Below, piece by piece: positions 13,212 through 21,818 of a DNA stretch of 27,297 nt. The translations under genes and the position numbers were made by a program. The notes beneath the pieces are model-generated. The model ran no database searches, was not told the DNA's origin, and saw nothing but the letters and a program-made list of their open reading frames with translations. Origin of the DNA: Chloroflexota bacterium (GTDB lineage Bacteria; Chloroflexota; UBA6077). Positions within the stretch are counted from its first letter, which is position 1, and every line of letters starts with the position of its first letter. The stretch lies in contig JAJZRD010000029.1 of assembly GCA_021845945.1 (NCBI GenBank), positions 1 to 27,297 of the forward strand, given 5' to 3'.

Positions 13212-13931
13212 ATGGTAGAATCTCGTCCCACCACATGGAGTCTCGAGGATGGCGCCCCCTTCGCCGTCCTTTGGGATCTGGACGGCGTTCTGGTGGACAC
13301 CAGCCGCTATCATTTCGAGGCCTGGCGGCGGTTGATGGCCGAGGCCGGCCGGGGCCTCTCCGAGGAGCAGTTCCGCGCCAGCTTTGGCCGGCGCAACTCC
13401 GAGATACTGCCTCGCTGGCTGCCCGGTGCCAGCGAGTCCGAGGTGGAGCGACTCTCCGAGCGGAAGGAAGCCATCTTTCGGGAGTTGCTGCCCGAGAGGG
13501 TTCCGCTGTTGCCGGGGGTGGAGCGGCTGGTGACGGAGTTGGCGGCCGCGGGCATCCCCCAGGCGATTGCCTCCTCCACGCCTCGGCGCAATCTGGAGGT
13601 GATCCTGCCCCGGCTTCGGCTGCCTCTAACGGAGTACGTGGCCGCCGAGGACGTGGCGGAGGGGAAGCCCGATCCTGAGGTCTTCCTGAAAGCCGCCGAG
13701 AAGCTGGCGGTGCCGCCCGAGCGGTGCGTGGTGGTGGAGGATGCGGTAGCCGGGGTGGAAGCGGCCCGAAGGGCCGGCATGGCCTGCCTGGCCGTGGCCA
13801 CCACCTGGCCCCGGGAACGGCTGTCGGGTGCCGATCTGGTGGTGGACAGCCTGGAGCGGGTCTCGGTGGAACAGCTCCGGTCGCTGGTGGAGGACAGGCG
13901 CAAGGCAGGGGGCAGAGACCAGGGCAGGTAG
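13212..13931 (+). CDS. HAD-superfamily phosphatase, beta-phosphoglucomutase-like
   Basis: The 239-residue protein carries all four HAD motifs: WDLDGVLVDT (nucleophile Asp22, acid Asp24), IASSTPRRN for motif II, the Lys of EGKPDPEVFL for motif III, and VVEDAVAGVEAARRAGM for motif IV. A helical C1 cap lies between motifs I and II (about residues 32-95). This places it with the beta-phosphoglucomutase/phosphatase branch, acting on small phosphorylated sugars or related metabolites. The precise substrate cannot be told. ATG at 13212 is preceded by GAGGAG 10 nt upstream; an in-frame GTG at 13191 would add seven residues and cannot be excluded. Its stop codon lies at the start of a palindromic repeat. 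Confidence 0.9.
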   Translation: MVESRPTTWSLEDGAPFAVLWDLDGVLVDTSRYHFEAWRRLMAEAGRGLSEEQFRASFGRRNSEILPRWLPGASESEVERLSERKEAIFRELLPERVPLLPGVERLVTELAAAGIPQAIASSTPRRNLEVILPRLRLPLTEYVAAEDVAEGKPDPEVFLKAAEKLAVPPERCVVVEDAVAGVEAARRAGMACLAVATTWPRERLSGADLVVDSLERVSVEQLRSLVEDRRKAGGRDQGR

Positions 13932-13979
13932 GGCGATCGGAAGGATCGCCCATATCAAGGGCGAACGCGAGGTTCGCCC
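13931..13979. repeat. Two tandem GGGCGA-type hairpins between HAD and DUF815 genes
   Basis: GGGCGATC-GGAAG-GATCGCCC (13931-13951) and GGGCGAAC-GCGAG-GTTCGCCC (13959-13979) are perfect 8-bp stems with 5-nt loops, 7 nt apart. The first follows GTA, so the HAD stop codon TAG falls within the GTAGGGCG consensus seen at other copies. A third partial unit, AAGGGCGAGG, follows and lies next to the ribosome site of the DUF815 gene. Confidence 0.75.
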
Positions 13980-14000
13980 CCACGAAGGGCGAGGTGGACT

Positions 14001-15377
14001 TTGCATACAGTTGGTAGCGAACTCGATAGCCTGGCCTCATTGCTGCAGCGGGTCAGGGGACTGCACCTCTTCCGAGGCGTCCTGGAGGACGACATCGGGA
14101 GGGGGTTCCTGGGACTGCTGCGGGCGGTGGCGGCGGAGAATCCGAAGGCCGACCGGGGCGCCGTCCTGGAGGCCTATGCCCACCTCTTCTCCCTGCTTGC
14201 GGCCGAGGCCGAGCTGAGCGGCGCTCCCCTGGCGGGCAACGCCTTGCAGAACCACCTGCTGGATCGCCTCCTCGCCGACGACAACCCCTTCAGCCGAAAG
14301 GCCGAGCGAGAGCCCCTGGAGACCATGGGGCCCGCTCTGCTGGCAGCCGCGGGGAACGACCTGGGCCTTCTGGAAGATCTATTCCTGGTGGGTGGCGAAG
14401 GACTCTTCTCGCGGGTGAGGGCCAGGCTGGGGGAGGACCACGAGAGACTGGTGCCCTGGGAGGAGCTGAGACCTCTGCAGCCTGAATCGGCGAGCGCCAG
14501 GCCGCCGGCCATCAAGCTCCGGCTGGCTTCCGAGCGAGGCTGGTCTTCCCTCCTGGGGGAACTGGCACGGCACTACTCCACCTCGGGAGTAGGCGACTTC
14601 GCCCGATTCCGTGCCTTCCGCTGGATGCGCAGCGAGCGTGGGGGGCGACTGGAGGGGGTTGCCTGCCCCGATCCGATCTGCCTGGACGAGCTGGTGGAGT
14701 ACGACCTGGAGCGGGCTCTGCTCCTCCAGAACACCGAGCAGTTCGTCGCCGGCTTCCCCGCCAACAACGCCCTGCTGTACGGCGACCGGGGGACGGGGAA
14801 ATCCTCGACCATCAAGGCGCTGCTCCATCGATATGGCGACCGGGGGCTGCGGCTGGTGGAGGTGCCCAAGGGGCTGCTTGGCGACTTCCCCCGCATCCTG
14901 GCCACCCTGCGCCGCAGGCCGGAGCGGTTCATCCTCTTCGTGGACGACCTCTCCTTCGACGAGAGGGAAACGGCCTACAAGGAGTTGAAGGCCGCCCTGG
15001 AGGGCAGTCTGGAGGCACGGCCGGGGAACGTGGTGGTGTACGCCACCTCCAACCGCCGCCACCTGGTGCAGGAGCGCTTCTCGGACCGGACGGGGGGCGA
15101 CGGTGAGATCCGGACCCAGGACAGCCACCAGGAGAAGCTGTCCCTGGCCGACCGGTTCGGCATCACCCTGGTCTTCTCCTCGCCCGACCAGCCCCGGTAC
15201 CTGCGGATCGTGGAAAGCCTGGCCCGACAGCGGGGGCTGGAGATCGACGGCGCGACCCTGCGCAGCCGCTCCCTCCAGTGGGCCGTCCACCAGGGCGGCC
15301 TTTCGGGCAGGACCGCCCGCCAGTTCGTGGACTTCCTGGCCGGGGAGCTGGCGCTGGCGGCGGGTCACGCCGGCTAA
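14001..15377 (+). CDS. DUF815-family AAA+ ATPase
   Basis: This 458-residue protein has a helical N-terminal region of about 200 residues and then a DUF815 ATPase core. The P-loop is GDRGTGKS at 261-268, in the segment NNALLYGDRGTGKSSTIKAL. Walker B follows as RFILFVDDLSFDE, then a sensor strand NVVVYATSNRRHLV and the DRFGITLVFSSPDQ block characteristic of the family. It is a predicted cytoplasmic ATPase; no firm biochemical role is established for the family. The start is TTG at 14001 with GAGGTGG 4 nt upstream; no ATG fits as well. It follows the HAD gene after two palindromes, so co-transcription is uncertain. A loose hairpin (GGGGG-ATTG-CCCCC) comes 8 nt after its stop. Confidence 0.9.
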   Translation: MHTVGSELDSLASLLQRVRGLHLFRGVLEDDIGRGFLGLLRAVAAENPKADRGAVLEAYAHLFSLLAAEAELSGAPLAGNALQNHLLDRLLADDNPFSRKAEREPLETMGPALLAAAGNDLGLLEDLFLVGGEGLFSRVRARLGEDHERLVPWEELRPLQPESASARPPAIKLRLASERGWSSLLGELARHYSTSGVGDFARFRAFRWMRSERGGRLEGVACPDPICLDELVEYDLERALLLQNTEQFVAGFPANNALLYGDRGTGKSSTIKALLHRYGDRGLRLVEVPKGLLGDFPRILATLRRRPERFILFVDDLSFDERETAYKELKAALEGSLEARPGNVVVYATSNRRHLVQERFSDRTGGDGEIRTQDSHQEKLSLADRFGITLVFSSPDQPRYLRIVESLARQRGLEIDGATLRSRSLQWAVHQGGLSGRTARQFVDFLAGELALAAGHAG

Positions 15378-15572
15378 CCTGGGGCGGGGGATTGCCCCCA
15401 TTCCCTCACTGAGCTATCGTACCGCAGCGTTCCCTCGCCCCGTTCCGTGCCCCTTACTTCCCTGTCCGCGATCGAGTGGGAACGCTTTCTGCTCCTTTTC
15501 CAGCCCCATTGGGTTAAGTGGGAACTGGCGATCTTATATCAGTCTTAGCTGAAGGGGACGACCTTGGCAGCG

Positions 15573-17555
15573 ATGTTCCGCTCTCAACGAGGTACCATCA
15601 TCATTGCGGCGAGCACCGCGATAGCGGTGCTGGCGGCCGCGGCGGCGGCCTTCTTCCTGGCGCCCGCAAAGACTCTCAGCGGCTGGGTTCTCGATTCTGC
15701 TACCGGCGAACCGTTGGTGGGTGCGGTGGTCAAGGCCGGGGACAAGGAGTTCCAGGTCGGCGAGGACGGCAGCTTCAGCATACCGGGCCTTCGCCCCGGC
15801 AGCAACGTCGTGGCAGAGGCGAAGGGACACCAGCCGGCCTCCAGCGTGGTCATCCTGGGCGATCAACTGCGGCTGACGCTGGACCCCCGAACCCTGGAGG
15901 GCGTGGTCGTGGATGCCTCCACCGGGAAGCCGGTGAAGGGGGTGCAGGTAGCCGCGGGGGGGAAGCCGGTCCAGACCGACGACCAGGGCCGGTTCAGGCT
16001 GGAGGGGATCGATCCGGGCACCGAGATCGAGGCCAAGGCCAACGGCTTCGGCCGTTTCACCCTGAAGTACGATGGCCAGTCGACGGAGCAGCTGGCCCTG
16101 AAACCCAACTCGCTCACCCTCAAGGCGGTCAACAGGTTCACCAAGCAGCCGCTGGAGGGTGCAGAGGCTTCCGACGGACATAGCACTGTCCGCACCGACA
16201 AGCAGGGCCAGGTCCGGCTCCAGTACCTGCCCGAAGGCACCGAGATCACCGTGAAGCTGGAGGGCTTCACCCCCTACAAAGTGACCTTCAGCGGCCGGGA
16301 TACCGCCGACGTTCTTCTGCGGCCGGACGCGGTGACCGGTGTGGTCAAGGACCCCAAGGGGCAGCCGCTGGCCAACGCCATGGTCTCCGACGGTCCGACC
16401 ACCGTCACCACCGATGGGCAGGGCAACTTCAAGATCTCCGGGGTCCCGGACAACGCGACCCTGGTCGTCAACGCCCCGGGCTACGGACACCAGAGAATCC
16501 AGGTGGGAGACCAGGCCAACCTGGACATCACCTTGAAGCCCTTCTCCGTCAGGGCCACCTACCTCACCTTCTACGGAGTCGGAGACCAGGACCTGACCAA
16601 TCACATCCTGCAACTGGCCGATACCACCGAGATCAACGCCGTGGTCATCGACGTGAAGGGCGATCGTGGTTGGATCGCCTACAAGAGCGACGTCCCCATG
16701 GTGCAGGAGGTCGGCGCCCAGCAGGAGATCATGATCAAGGATGCAAAGACGTTCCTGGCCGATCTGAAGAAGAGGGGCATCTACACCATCGCCCGGATCG
16801 TCGTCTTCAAGGACAACCCCCTGGCCGCTGCCAGGCCCGACCTGGCGGTGATGAACTCCGTCACCGGCCAGCCCTGGGTGGACCAGGAGGGGCTTCGCTG
16901 GGCGGATCCAACCCGCCAGGAGGTCTGGGACTACGACATCGCCCTGGCGACCGAGGCCATCGACAACGGCTTCGACGAGGTGCAGTTCGACTACGTCCGG
17001 TTCCCTACCGACGCCAGCGCGGGGAACGACCTGGACACCGTCAGCTTCTCCGAGGCCAACACCATGGCGAACCGGACGGCCGCCATCGACGGCTTCCTGG
17101 AGAAGGCCAAGCAGGCTATTCACGCCCACGGCGGGATCATCTCGGCGGACATATTTGGCTACGTGGTGTGGCGAGATGACGACATGGGGATCGGCCAGCA
17201 CCTGGAGAACGTGGCCCAACACGTGGACTACGTCTCGCCCATGCTCTATCCAAACCTCTTCTGGGATGGCATAGCCGTGGAGGGTGGGGCGAAGTACGGC
17301 AACCAGCAGGCGGGGCTCTATCCCTACGACATCGTCAACGAGAGCATGAAGGTCGCCGTCAAGCGGATCGGTGCCGATAAGCTTCGGCCGTGGCTCCAGT
17401 ATTACAACGATTATCTGACGGGAAAAGCCTACACGGCCGACGACGTCGAGGTCCAGAAGAAAGCCACCTACGATAATGGGGTCCAGGGCTGGCTCTTCTG
17501 GGATCCCAGCAATCGCTTCAACAAGGGCGGCTTCGACTCGAAGCAATCGGGATAG
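15573..17555 (+). CDS. Membrane-anchored DUF4015 putative glycoside hydrolase with four beta-sandwich repeats
   Basis: The protein has a signal-anchor helix at the N-terminus (TIIIAASTAIAVLAAAAAAFFLA) and so projects outside the membrane. Four tandem units of about 70 residues follow, each beginning like LSGWVLDSATGEPLVGAVV, LEGVVVDASTGKPVKGVQV or VTGVVKDPKGQPLANAMV. They match carboxypeptidase-regulatory-like/PEGA-type beta sandwiches. The last half (about residue 330 on) is a DUF4015 TIM-barrel domain with FDEVQFDYVRFPTD, ending in VQGWLFWDPSN. That family is related to glycoside hydrolases, but substrates are mostly unknown. Start is uncertain: TTG at 15564 has AAGGGG 6 nt upstream and would add three residues to ATG 15573. 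The gene stands alone and is followed by a long perfect palindrome. A cell-envelope or exopolysaccharide role is inferred. Confidence 0.88.
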   Translation: MFRSQRGTIIIAASTAIAVLAAAAAAFFLAPAKTLSGWVLDSATGEPLVGAVVKAGDKEFQVGEDGSFSIPGLRPGSNVVAEAKGHQPASSVVILGDQLRLTLDPRTLEGVVVDASTGKPVKGVQVAAGGKPVQTDDQGRFRLEGIDPGTEIEAKANGFGRFTLKYDGQSTEQLALKPNSLTLKAVNRFTKQPLEGAEASDGHSTVRTDKQGQVRLQYLPEGTEITVKLEGFTPYKVTFSGRDTADVLLRPDAVTGVVKDPKGQPLANAMVSDGPTTVTTDGQGNFKISGVPDNATLVVNAPGYGHQRIQVGDQANLDITLKPFSVRATYLTFYGVGDQDLTNHILQLADTTEINAVVIDVKGDRGWIAYKSDVPMVQEVGAQQEIMIKDAKTFLADLKKRGIYTIARIVVFKDNPLAAARPDLAVMNSVTGQPWVDQEGLRWADPTRQEVWDYDIALATEAIDNGFDEVQFDYVRFPTDASAGNDLDTVSFSEANTMANRTAAIDGFLEKAKQAIHAHGGIISADIFGYVVWRDDDMGIGQHLENVAQHVDYVSPMLYPNLFWDGIAVEGGAKYGNQQAGLYPYDIVNESMKVAVKRIGADKLRPWLQYYNDYLTGKAYTADDVEVQKKATYDNGVQGWLFWDPSNRFNKGGFDSKQSG

Positions 17556-17560
17556 GTCCT

Positions 17561-17602
17561 GGCCCCAATTCGGGAGGGCCCTGGCCCTCCCGAATTGGGG
17601 CC
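17561..17602. terminator. Perfect 20+20 palindrome after DUF4015 gene
   Basis: GGCCCCAATTCGGGAGGGCC (17561-17580) is exactly complementary to 17583-17602 with a 2-base centre, starting 5 nt after the stop codon. No U-tract follows on either strand. It lies between the rightward DUF4015 gene and a leftward gene remnant ending at 17638, so a bidirectional transcript end is a reasonable reading. An insertion-derived element is the alternative. Confidence 0.6.
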
Positions 17603-17637
17603 CGAGGCTGAAGCCCTCCGGCAATTTGCCCCGGCCA

Positions 17638-17736
17638 TCACTTGGCCGTCTCGTAGATCCTCAGAGCCCAGCCACCGAGGAGCAGCCAGCCGCCCAACAG
17701 GAGGGCCGGCCCCCCGAGGTTGGTTTGAAAAGAACC
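17638..17736 (-). pseudogene. Possible remnant of a leftward membrane-protein gene
   Basis: On the minus strand a 32-codon open stretch ends in TGA (17640-17638). It reads as one strongly hydrophobic segment and a charged end: PALLLGGWLLLGGWALRIY then ETAK. That is what the last membrane helix of a real protein looks like. Upstream it is closed at once by a stop (17739-17737), with no start codon, and no other frame continues the pattern. The most likely reading is the 3' end of a deleted gene. Chance is possible in such GC-rich DNA. Confidence 0.35.
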
Positions 17737-17757
17737 TCAAAACACCCCCGCTGGCTT

Positions 17758-17771
17758 AGGGCGAACGCCCT
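17758..17771. repeat. AGGGCG-AA-CGCCCT mini-palindrome
   Basis: A 6-bp perfect dyad with a 2-base centre, about 100 nt upstream of the cytochrome gene. It shares the GGGCG...CGCCC core of the larger intergenic hairpins. It could be a repressor site or a shortened repeat copy. The rest of the 17556-17871 gap shows no gene other than the remnant at 17638-17736. Confidence 0.4.
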
Positions 17772-17871
17772 ATTACTTTCCGTAGAAGATCGTGATAGAA
17801 GTTGCGGCATGCCTCGGAGGCTCACGAATCCAGACGGGGCAAGCAACTGAGTCAGGAGGGGGAGGAATTCG

Positions 17872-18618
17872 ATGGCGAGTGGCGACAAGCAATCTCGGAG
17901 GATCTTCCTGGCCAACGCGGGGAAGCTGGCGGCCGGAGCCGCGGCTGGTGCCGCGGGATTGAGCCTGGTTGCCGGCTCCCAAGGTACCGCGGCGGCGGCC
18001 GCGGACGTCCCAGAGTGGCCCTGGCCCTACAAGAAGCTGGATCCCGAGAAGGTATACTGGAGGGGCGTGGATGGCTACTACAAGAACGCCTGCGCCCAGG
18101 GAGCCTTCTCGGCGTTGATCGGCGAGTTGGGGTATCCCTTCACCACCGTCCCCGTCGGCATGTTGAAGTTCGGCGAGGGCGGTGTGTCGGGGTGGGGCTC
18201 CCACTGCGGCGCCCTCATTGGGTCGAGCGCCGCCATCGGGCTGGTCCACAAGGATTCCGCGGTCTACGGCAAGCTGATCAACGAGCTCACCCTCTGGTAC
18301 ACCGAGGAGCTTGGCTCCGGCTCCCCCTTGTGCCACATCTCCGTGACGGAGTGGGCCAAGCGGAACGGAGTTAAGGTGGACTCCCAAGAGCGCAAGGACC
18401 GCTGCGCCCGGCTGACCGGCGAGGTGGCCAAGAAGGCCGCTCTCCTGCTGAACGCCCAGGCAGACGGGCAGTTCACGCCCGCGATCGGACCCAGGCAGGC
18501 GGTGGTCGACTGCCTCAGCTGCCACGGCAAGATGGGGATGGAGAACGTGCGGAACAGCGTGCTCCAGGACTGCACCCCCTGCCACGGCACCGATCCGCAC
18601 GGCAACAGGAGACAATAG
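17872..18618 (+). CDS. Tat-exported split-Soret-type dihaem cytochrome c (C_GCxxG_C_C family)
   Basis: The 248-residue protein begins with a twin-arginine signal (SRRIFLANAGKLAAGAAAG; Arg9-Arg10), with cleavage likely near residue 43, so the folded protein is exported. The middle has the Cys pattern of the C_GCxxG_C_C redox family (NACAQGAFSALIGELG, GWGSHCGALIG, SPLCHISV, and a Cys in RKDRCARL). The C-terminus has two CxxCH haem-c sites, CLSCH at 214-218 and CTPCH at 234-238. This combination and length match the split-Soret cytochrome c of Desulfovibrio. The family's role is redox, with partner unknown. ATG 17872 is preceded by GGGAGGAATTC, a strong ribosome site. It is a single-gene unit, followed by a long hairpin. 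Cytochrome c maturation and Tat machinery are required but lie outside the window. Confidence 0.88.
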   Translation: MASGDKQSRRIFLANAGKLAAGAAAGAAGLSLVAGSQGTAAAAADVPEWPWPYKKLDPEKVYWRGVDGYYKNACAQGAFSALIGELGYPFTTVPVGMLKFGEGGVSGWGSHCGALIGSSAAIGLVHKDSAVYGKLINELTLWYTEELGSGSPLCHISVTEWAKRNGVKVDSQERKDRCARLTGEVAKKAALLLNAQADGQFTPAIGPRQAVVDCLSCHGKMGMENVRNSVLQDCTPCHGTDPHGNRRQ

Positions 18619-18985
18619 GCTCTCCTTCGTTTCCCCCAGAGACGCCGGTCTGGCCTAGCTCGGCCGGCCTGGCCCGATCGGAGCTTCTTGAACAGGGTCT
18701 CCGAAAGCTACCCGCTTTCGGAGACCCTGTCGTCCTGGGCTGTGCCGAAGTCGTTGTGCGCGAAGCGAAGCGTCTTCACGGACCGAAGAGCGAGACCCTT
18801 CGCTGCGCCCGGTGTGGGAATCGGACGGCTTCCCGGCCGGCGGTTTTCATCCCAGGAGAGGCTCGAGTAAAGGGCTTGGAATCTGCAGATGGCATAGTTG
18901 CCGGCGTGGCTCGAGGGAAGCGCCGGAGGGGACGTGCGGTCGAGTCGCGGCGGGGTCGGGTGCGCGGATTCCGGCGGGGTGGGGG
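18619..18985. other. Intergenic region before histidine kinase gene, with hairpin and GAAGCGAAG repeat
   Basis: About 370 nt without a convincing gene. It includes the hairpin at 18692-18730 and, at 18763-18810, sequences such as GCGAAGCGAAGCGTCTTC and GAAGAGCGAG that resemble the repeat between rqcH and remA. The kinase frame stays open back to 18812, but its residues (Gly/Arg/Ser-rich, no domain) look non-coding. Confidence 0.5.
18692..18730 (+). terminator. Long perfect hairpin after cytochrome gene
   Basis: ACAGGGTCTCCGAAAGC (18692-18708) and GCTTTCGGAGACCCTGT (18714-18730) pair over 17 bp around a TACCC loop, 73 nt after the stop codon. The 3' side lacks a U-tract (CGTCCTGG follows). 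It may end the transcript with help, or protect its 3' end. Confidence 0.6.
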
Positions 18986-20392
18986 ATGGAGGCAGTGACG
19001 AGAAATCGGCTGATCCTGGCGGCTATCCTGCTCCTGGCCACAGCTGTCTTCCTCATCGACCTGTTCGCCGTGTCGGGCGTGCTTCTGCCCATCGCGCCCT
19101 ACGCGGTGTCCATTCTCATCGCGGCTTACCTCCTCCCTCCATATCAGGTGGCCGGCGTCACGGCGTGGGTCATGGCCCTGCTGCTGGCTTCAGCGGTGTC
19201 TGAGGGGGCGGTAGCCTGGAGGGCGGCCCTGGACGAGGCTGGCCTGCTTTTCATCGGCTACCTGGCTACGGCCCTGGCGCGAAAGACCCAGGTCGAGGCT
19301 GCGTTGAGATTCGAGGCGCAATCTAACCTGGCCCAGCTTCGTGCCGTCGTGGAGAGCATGGCAGAAGGGGTGATCATCGCCGATCCCCAGGGAAGGGCCG
19401 TCAGCCTGAACCCGATGGCCCTGCGCATGCTGGGGTTTCGGGCCCCCGAGGAGGTCATCGGGCGGGACCTCCGGGAGGTGGTCAGGGGATTCGAGTGGCG
19501 CGACCCCGCAGGCCAACCGCTGTCGCCCGGGAAAGCGCCCCTGGAGCGGATGCTTCGAGGCGAGTCCTTCACCGACCTGACCGCCTTCGTGAAGAACGTG
19601 GAGAGTGGGGAAGAGTGGGTAGGCAGCTACAACGGCAGGCCTGTTCGTACTGCTGCTGGGGATATCTTTCTGTCGGTGCTGACGTCACGCGACATTACCG
19701 CCCAGTGGCGGGTGGATGAGCAACGCAACGACCTGGTGCGAGCCATCTCCCACGACCTACGGAACCCCCTCACGGCGGTTCAAGGTCAGTCTCAACTGCT
19801 GCAGCAGATGTTGGTGAGCGCCGGCTTCGACGGCCGGGCGCAGCGCAGCGTTCGGGCCATCGTCGTCGGTGCCAAGCGGATGGGGGCGATGATCCAGGAC
19901 CTGGTGGACTCCACGCGGCTGGAGGCCGGGCAGCTGCGGCTGGAGAGACATCCGACGGAATTGAGGCCCTTCGTCTTGGATCTGCTTCAGCGCTCCGCTG
20001 TCGTCCTGGAAGTGAGCAGGGTGGCGGCGGAGATCCCGGCAGACCTCCCGCCCCTGGACGCGGATCCCAACCGGCTGGAGAGGATCCTGGTGAACCTGCT
20101 CAGCAACGCCCTCAAGTACTCCCCTGGGGGGACCGAGGTGCGAGTCGGGGCAGAAAGGGAAGCCCAGCAGGTGAGAATCTGGGTGCAGGACCGGGGGATG
20201 GGGATACTGCCGGAGGACCTGCCCCACATTTTCGAGCGCTTCTATCGAGCCAAAGGCGCCCGCAAGACCGAGGGGCTGGGGCTGGGGCTGTACATTACCC
20301 GCATGCTGGTGGAGGCCCACGGAGGCCGGATCTGGGTCGAGAGCGAGACGGGCAAGGGAAGCACCTTCTCCTTCACGCTGCCGGTGGTGTAA
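18986..20392 (+). CDS. Membrane PAS-domain sensor histidine kinase
   Basis: This 468-residue kinase starts with about four membrane helices in the first 95 residues ([20 protein letters not shown] onward). A PAS domain follows near residues 112-235 ([18 protein letters not shown]). The dimerisation helix has the phospho-acceptor His256 in [16 protein letters not shown]. The ATPase domain has the N-box [16 protein letters not shown]1 DRGMGI, F-box FERFYR and G2 GLGLGLYI. Family members phosphorylate a response regulator; none is adjacent, so it is an orphan in this window. ATG at 18986 has GGGGTGGGGG before it; GTG at 18995 with GGAGG 2 nt upstream is less likely. The MFS gene starts 5 nt after its stop, so the two are an operon and may be functionally linked. 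Confidence 0.92.
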   Translation: MEAVTRNRLILAAILLLATAVFLIDLFAVSGVLLPIAPYAVSILIAAYLLPPYQVAGVTAWVMALLLASAVSEGAVAWRAALDEAGLLFIGYLATALARKTQVEAALRFEAQSNLAQLRAVVESMAEGVIIADPQGRAVSLNPMALRMLGFRAPEEVIGRDLREVVRGFEWRDPAGQPLSPGKAPLERMLRGESFTDLTAFVKNVESGEEWVGSYNGRPVRTAAGDIFLSVLTSRDITAQWRVDEQRNDLVRAISHDLRNPLTAVQGQSQLLQQMLVSAGFDGRAQRSVRAIVVGAKRMGAMIQDLVDSTRLEAGQLRLERHPTELRPFVLDLLQRSAVVLEVSRVAAEIPADLPPLDADPNRLERILVNLLSNALKYSPGGTEVRVGAEREAQQVRIWVQDRGMGILPEDLPHIFERFYRAKGARKTEGLGLGLYITRMLVEAHGGRIWVESETGKGSTFSFTLPVV

Positions 20393-20397
20393 GGGCG

Positions 20398-21675
20398 ATG
20401 CACCGGCTCCAGTCCTGGCTGCGGAACCCTACCCTGGCTTTCGCCGCAAGATTCAACCTCTACGCCATCTCCCTGGCGGCGCTCTGGACCCCGCTCGGCA
20501 CGGTACTGCTGCAGCAGCGGGTGGGCGGCATCACGCCCCACGCCTTTCGAGACACGGCCCTCGGCATCATGACCTTCGTAGGCATCGGCATCGCGGCCCT
20601 TACCGAGCCCATCGCCGGGCGGATCAGCGACCGCGCACCGCTGCCCGATCGCCGCCGGCCCTTCATCGTGGGCGCCACCCTGCTGGATCTGCTTTTCCTG
20701 CTCGGTTTCTGGTGGGCTCCCAGCTACGGCTGGCTCTTCGCGGCCTACATCCTCCTTCAGCTCTCCTCCAACGTGGCCCAGGCAGCCTTCCAGGCGTTGA
20801 TCCCCGACCTCGTCAGAGCTCAGGAGCGAGGGTTGGCCTCGGGGGTCAAGAACGGCTACGATCTGTTGGGCTCCATCATCGGGTTGGCGGGTGTTGGGGC
20901 GCTGTTGGGGTCGGGGCTGGGCGAGGGGGCAGCCCTGGCCTTCATCGCCGGCATGTTGATCCTGGGGGCCGGCGTCAGCATCCCCTGCGTCCCCCGGGTC
21001 TCTCCCCTACCCCCCGAAGAGCGGGCCCGCGACCTTCCAGAGTTGGTGGATCCCAGGGCCGTTCCGGAGGCTTTTCGGCTCGATTTCCGAGCCCACAGCG
21101 CCTTCGCCCTGGCGACTGCCTGCCGGTTTCTCTTCCTCTTCGGCATGTATCCCGTTCAGAGGTTCTTTCTCTACTTTGCCCAGCAGCGGTACGGCCTGCA
21201 GGGCACCGGTGAAATCACCTCCTACTACTTCGTGATCCTCATCCTGGTGGGCGTGGTGGCGGCTGCGGGGACCGGGGCTCTCTCGGATCGAGTAGGACGT
21301 TTGAACACCCTGCGGTTGGGCATAGGGTTCAGCGTGGTCGGGCTGTTCGGGGTTGCCTACTCTCCCACCCTGCTGGTGCTGCTTGCCCCCGGCGTGGTGA
21401 TGGCGATCGGCCTCGGCACCTTCCAGGCGGTCAACTGGGCCCAGCTGAGCGATTTCATACCCGGTGGCCAGGAGGCCCGCTTCTACGGCCTCTCCAACAT
21501 CGCCGCCGCCGGGGCCAGCGCCATGGCCGGCCTCTTCGGCCCCCTGATCTCCTGGCTCAACGGGGTGACCTCCGCCGACAGCTACCAGCTGGCCTTCAGC
21601 CTCGCCGCGCTGCTGGCGCTGACCAGCCTGATACCGCTTCACTGGATGCCGGCCGGGCGACGCTGGGAACCGTAG
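20398..21675 (+). CDS. MFS transporter, SLC45/GPH-like
   Basis: The 425-residue protein has about 12 hydrophobic helices. The loop between helices 2 and 3 reads GRISDRAPLPDRRRPFI, the motif of the GPH/SLC45 branch of the major facilitator superfamily. A matching second-half loop is GALSDRVGRLNTLR. Such carriers move sugars or other small solutes with H+ or Na+, but the substrate is unknown. ATG at 20398 lies 5 nt after the kinase stop, with AAGGG just upstream, indicating translational coupling. The link to a sensor kinase raises the possibility that the transporter takes part in sensing. Length is normal for the family. Confidence 0.88.
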   Translation: MHRLQSWLRNPTLAFAARFNLYAISLAALWTPLGTVLLQQRVGGITPHAFRDTALGIMTFVGIGIAALTEPIAGRISDRAPLPDRRRPFIVGATLLDLLFLLGFWWAPSYGWLFAAYILLQLSSNVAQAAFQALIPDLVRAQERGLASGVKNGYDLLGSIIGLAGVGALLGSGLGEGAALAFIAGMLILGAGVSIPCVPRVSPLPPEERARDLPELVDPRAVPEAFRLDFRAHSAFALATACRFLFLFGMYPVQRFFLYFAQQRYGLQGTGEITSYYFVILILVGVVAAAGTGALSDRVGRLNTLRLGIGFSVVGLFGVAYSPTLLVLLAPGVVMAIGLGTFQAVNWAQLSDFIPGGQEARFYGLSNIAAAGASAMAGLFGPLISWLNGVTSADSYQLAFSLAALLALTSLIPLHWMPAGRRWEP

Positions 21676-21818
21676 GGCGCGTTGTCTGACCTCCCCTTCA
21701 CGACCCGGTGCCGGGGGCCGTGACAGGCTCGTTTATTGCACGGGATGCCAGCGGAAGCCACACCGTGGAGACCGAAACTTCCTTCCGCCACCGCCTGTCA
21801 CAAGATGAAAGTGGGCGG

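Noticed and set aside
15534..17624. A 696-codon open frame antisense to the DUF4015 gene
   Set aside because: It mirrors the codons of the real gene in GC-rich DNA, contains no recognisable domain, and the plus-strand frame has clear domains throughout.
18812..18985. Longer N-terminus of the histidine kinase from GTG 18812
   Set aside because: The 58 added residues are Gly/Arg/Ser-rich without domain or membrane segment, and lie in a repeat-bearing intergenic region.
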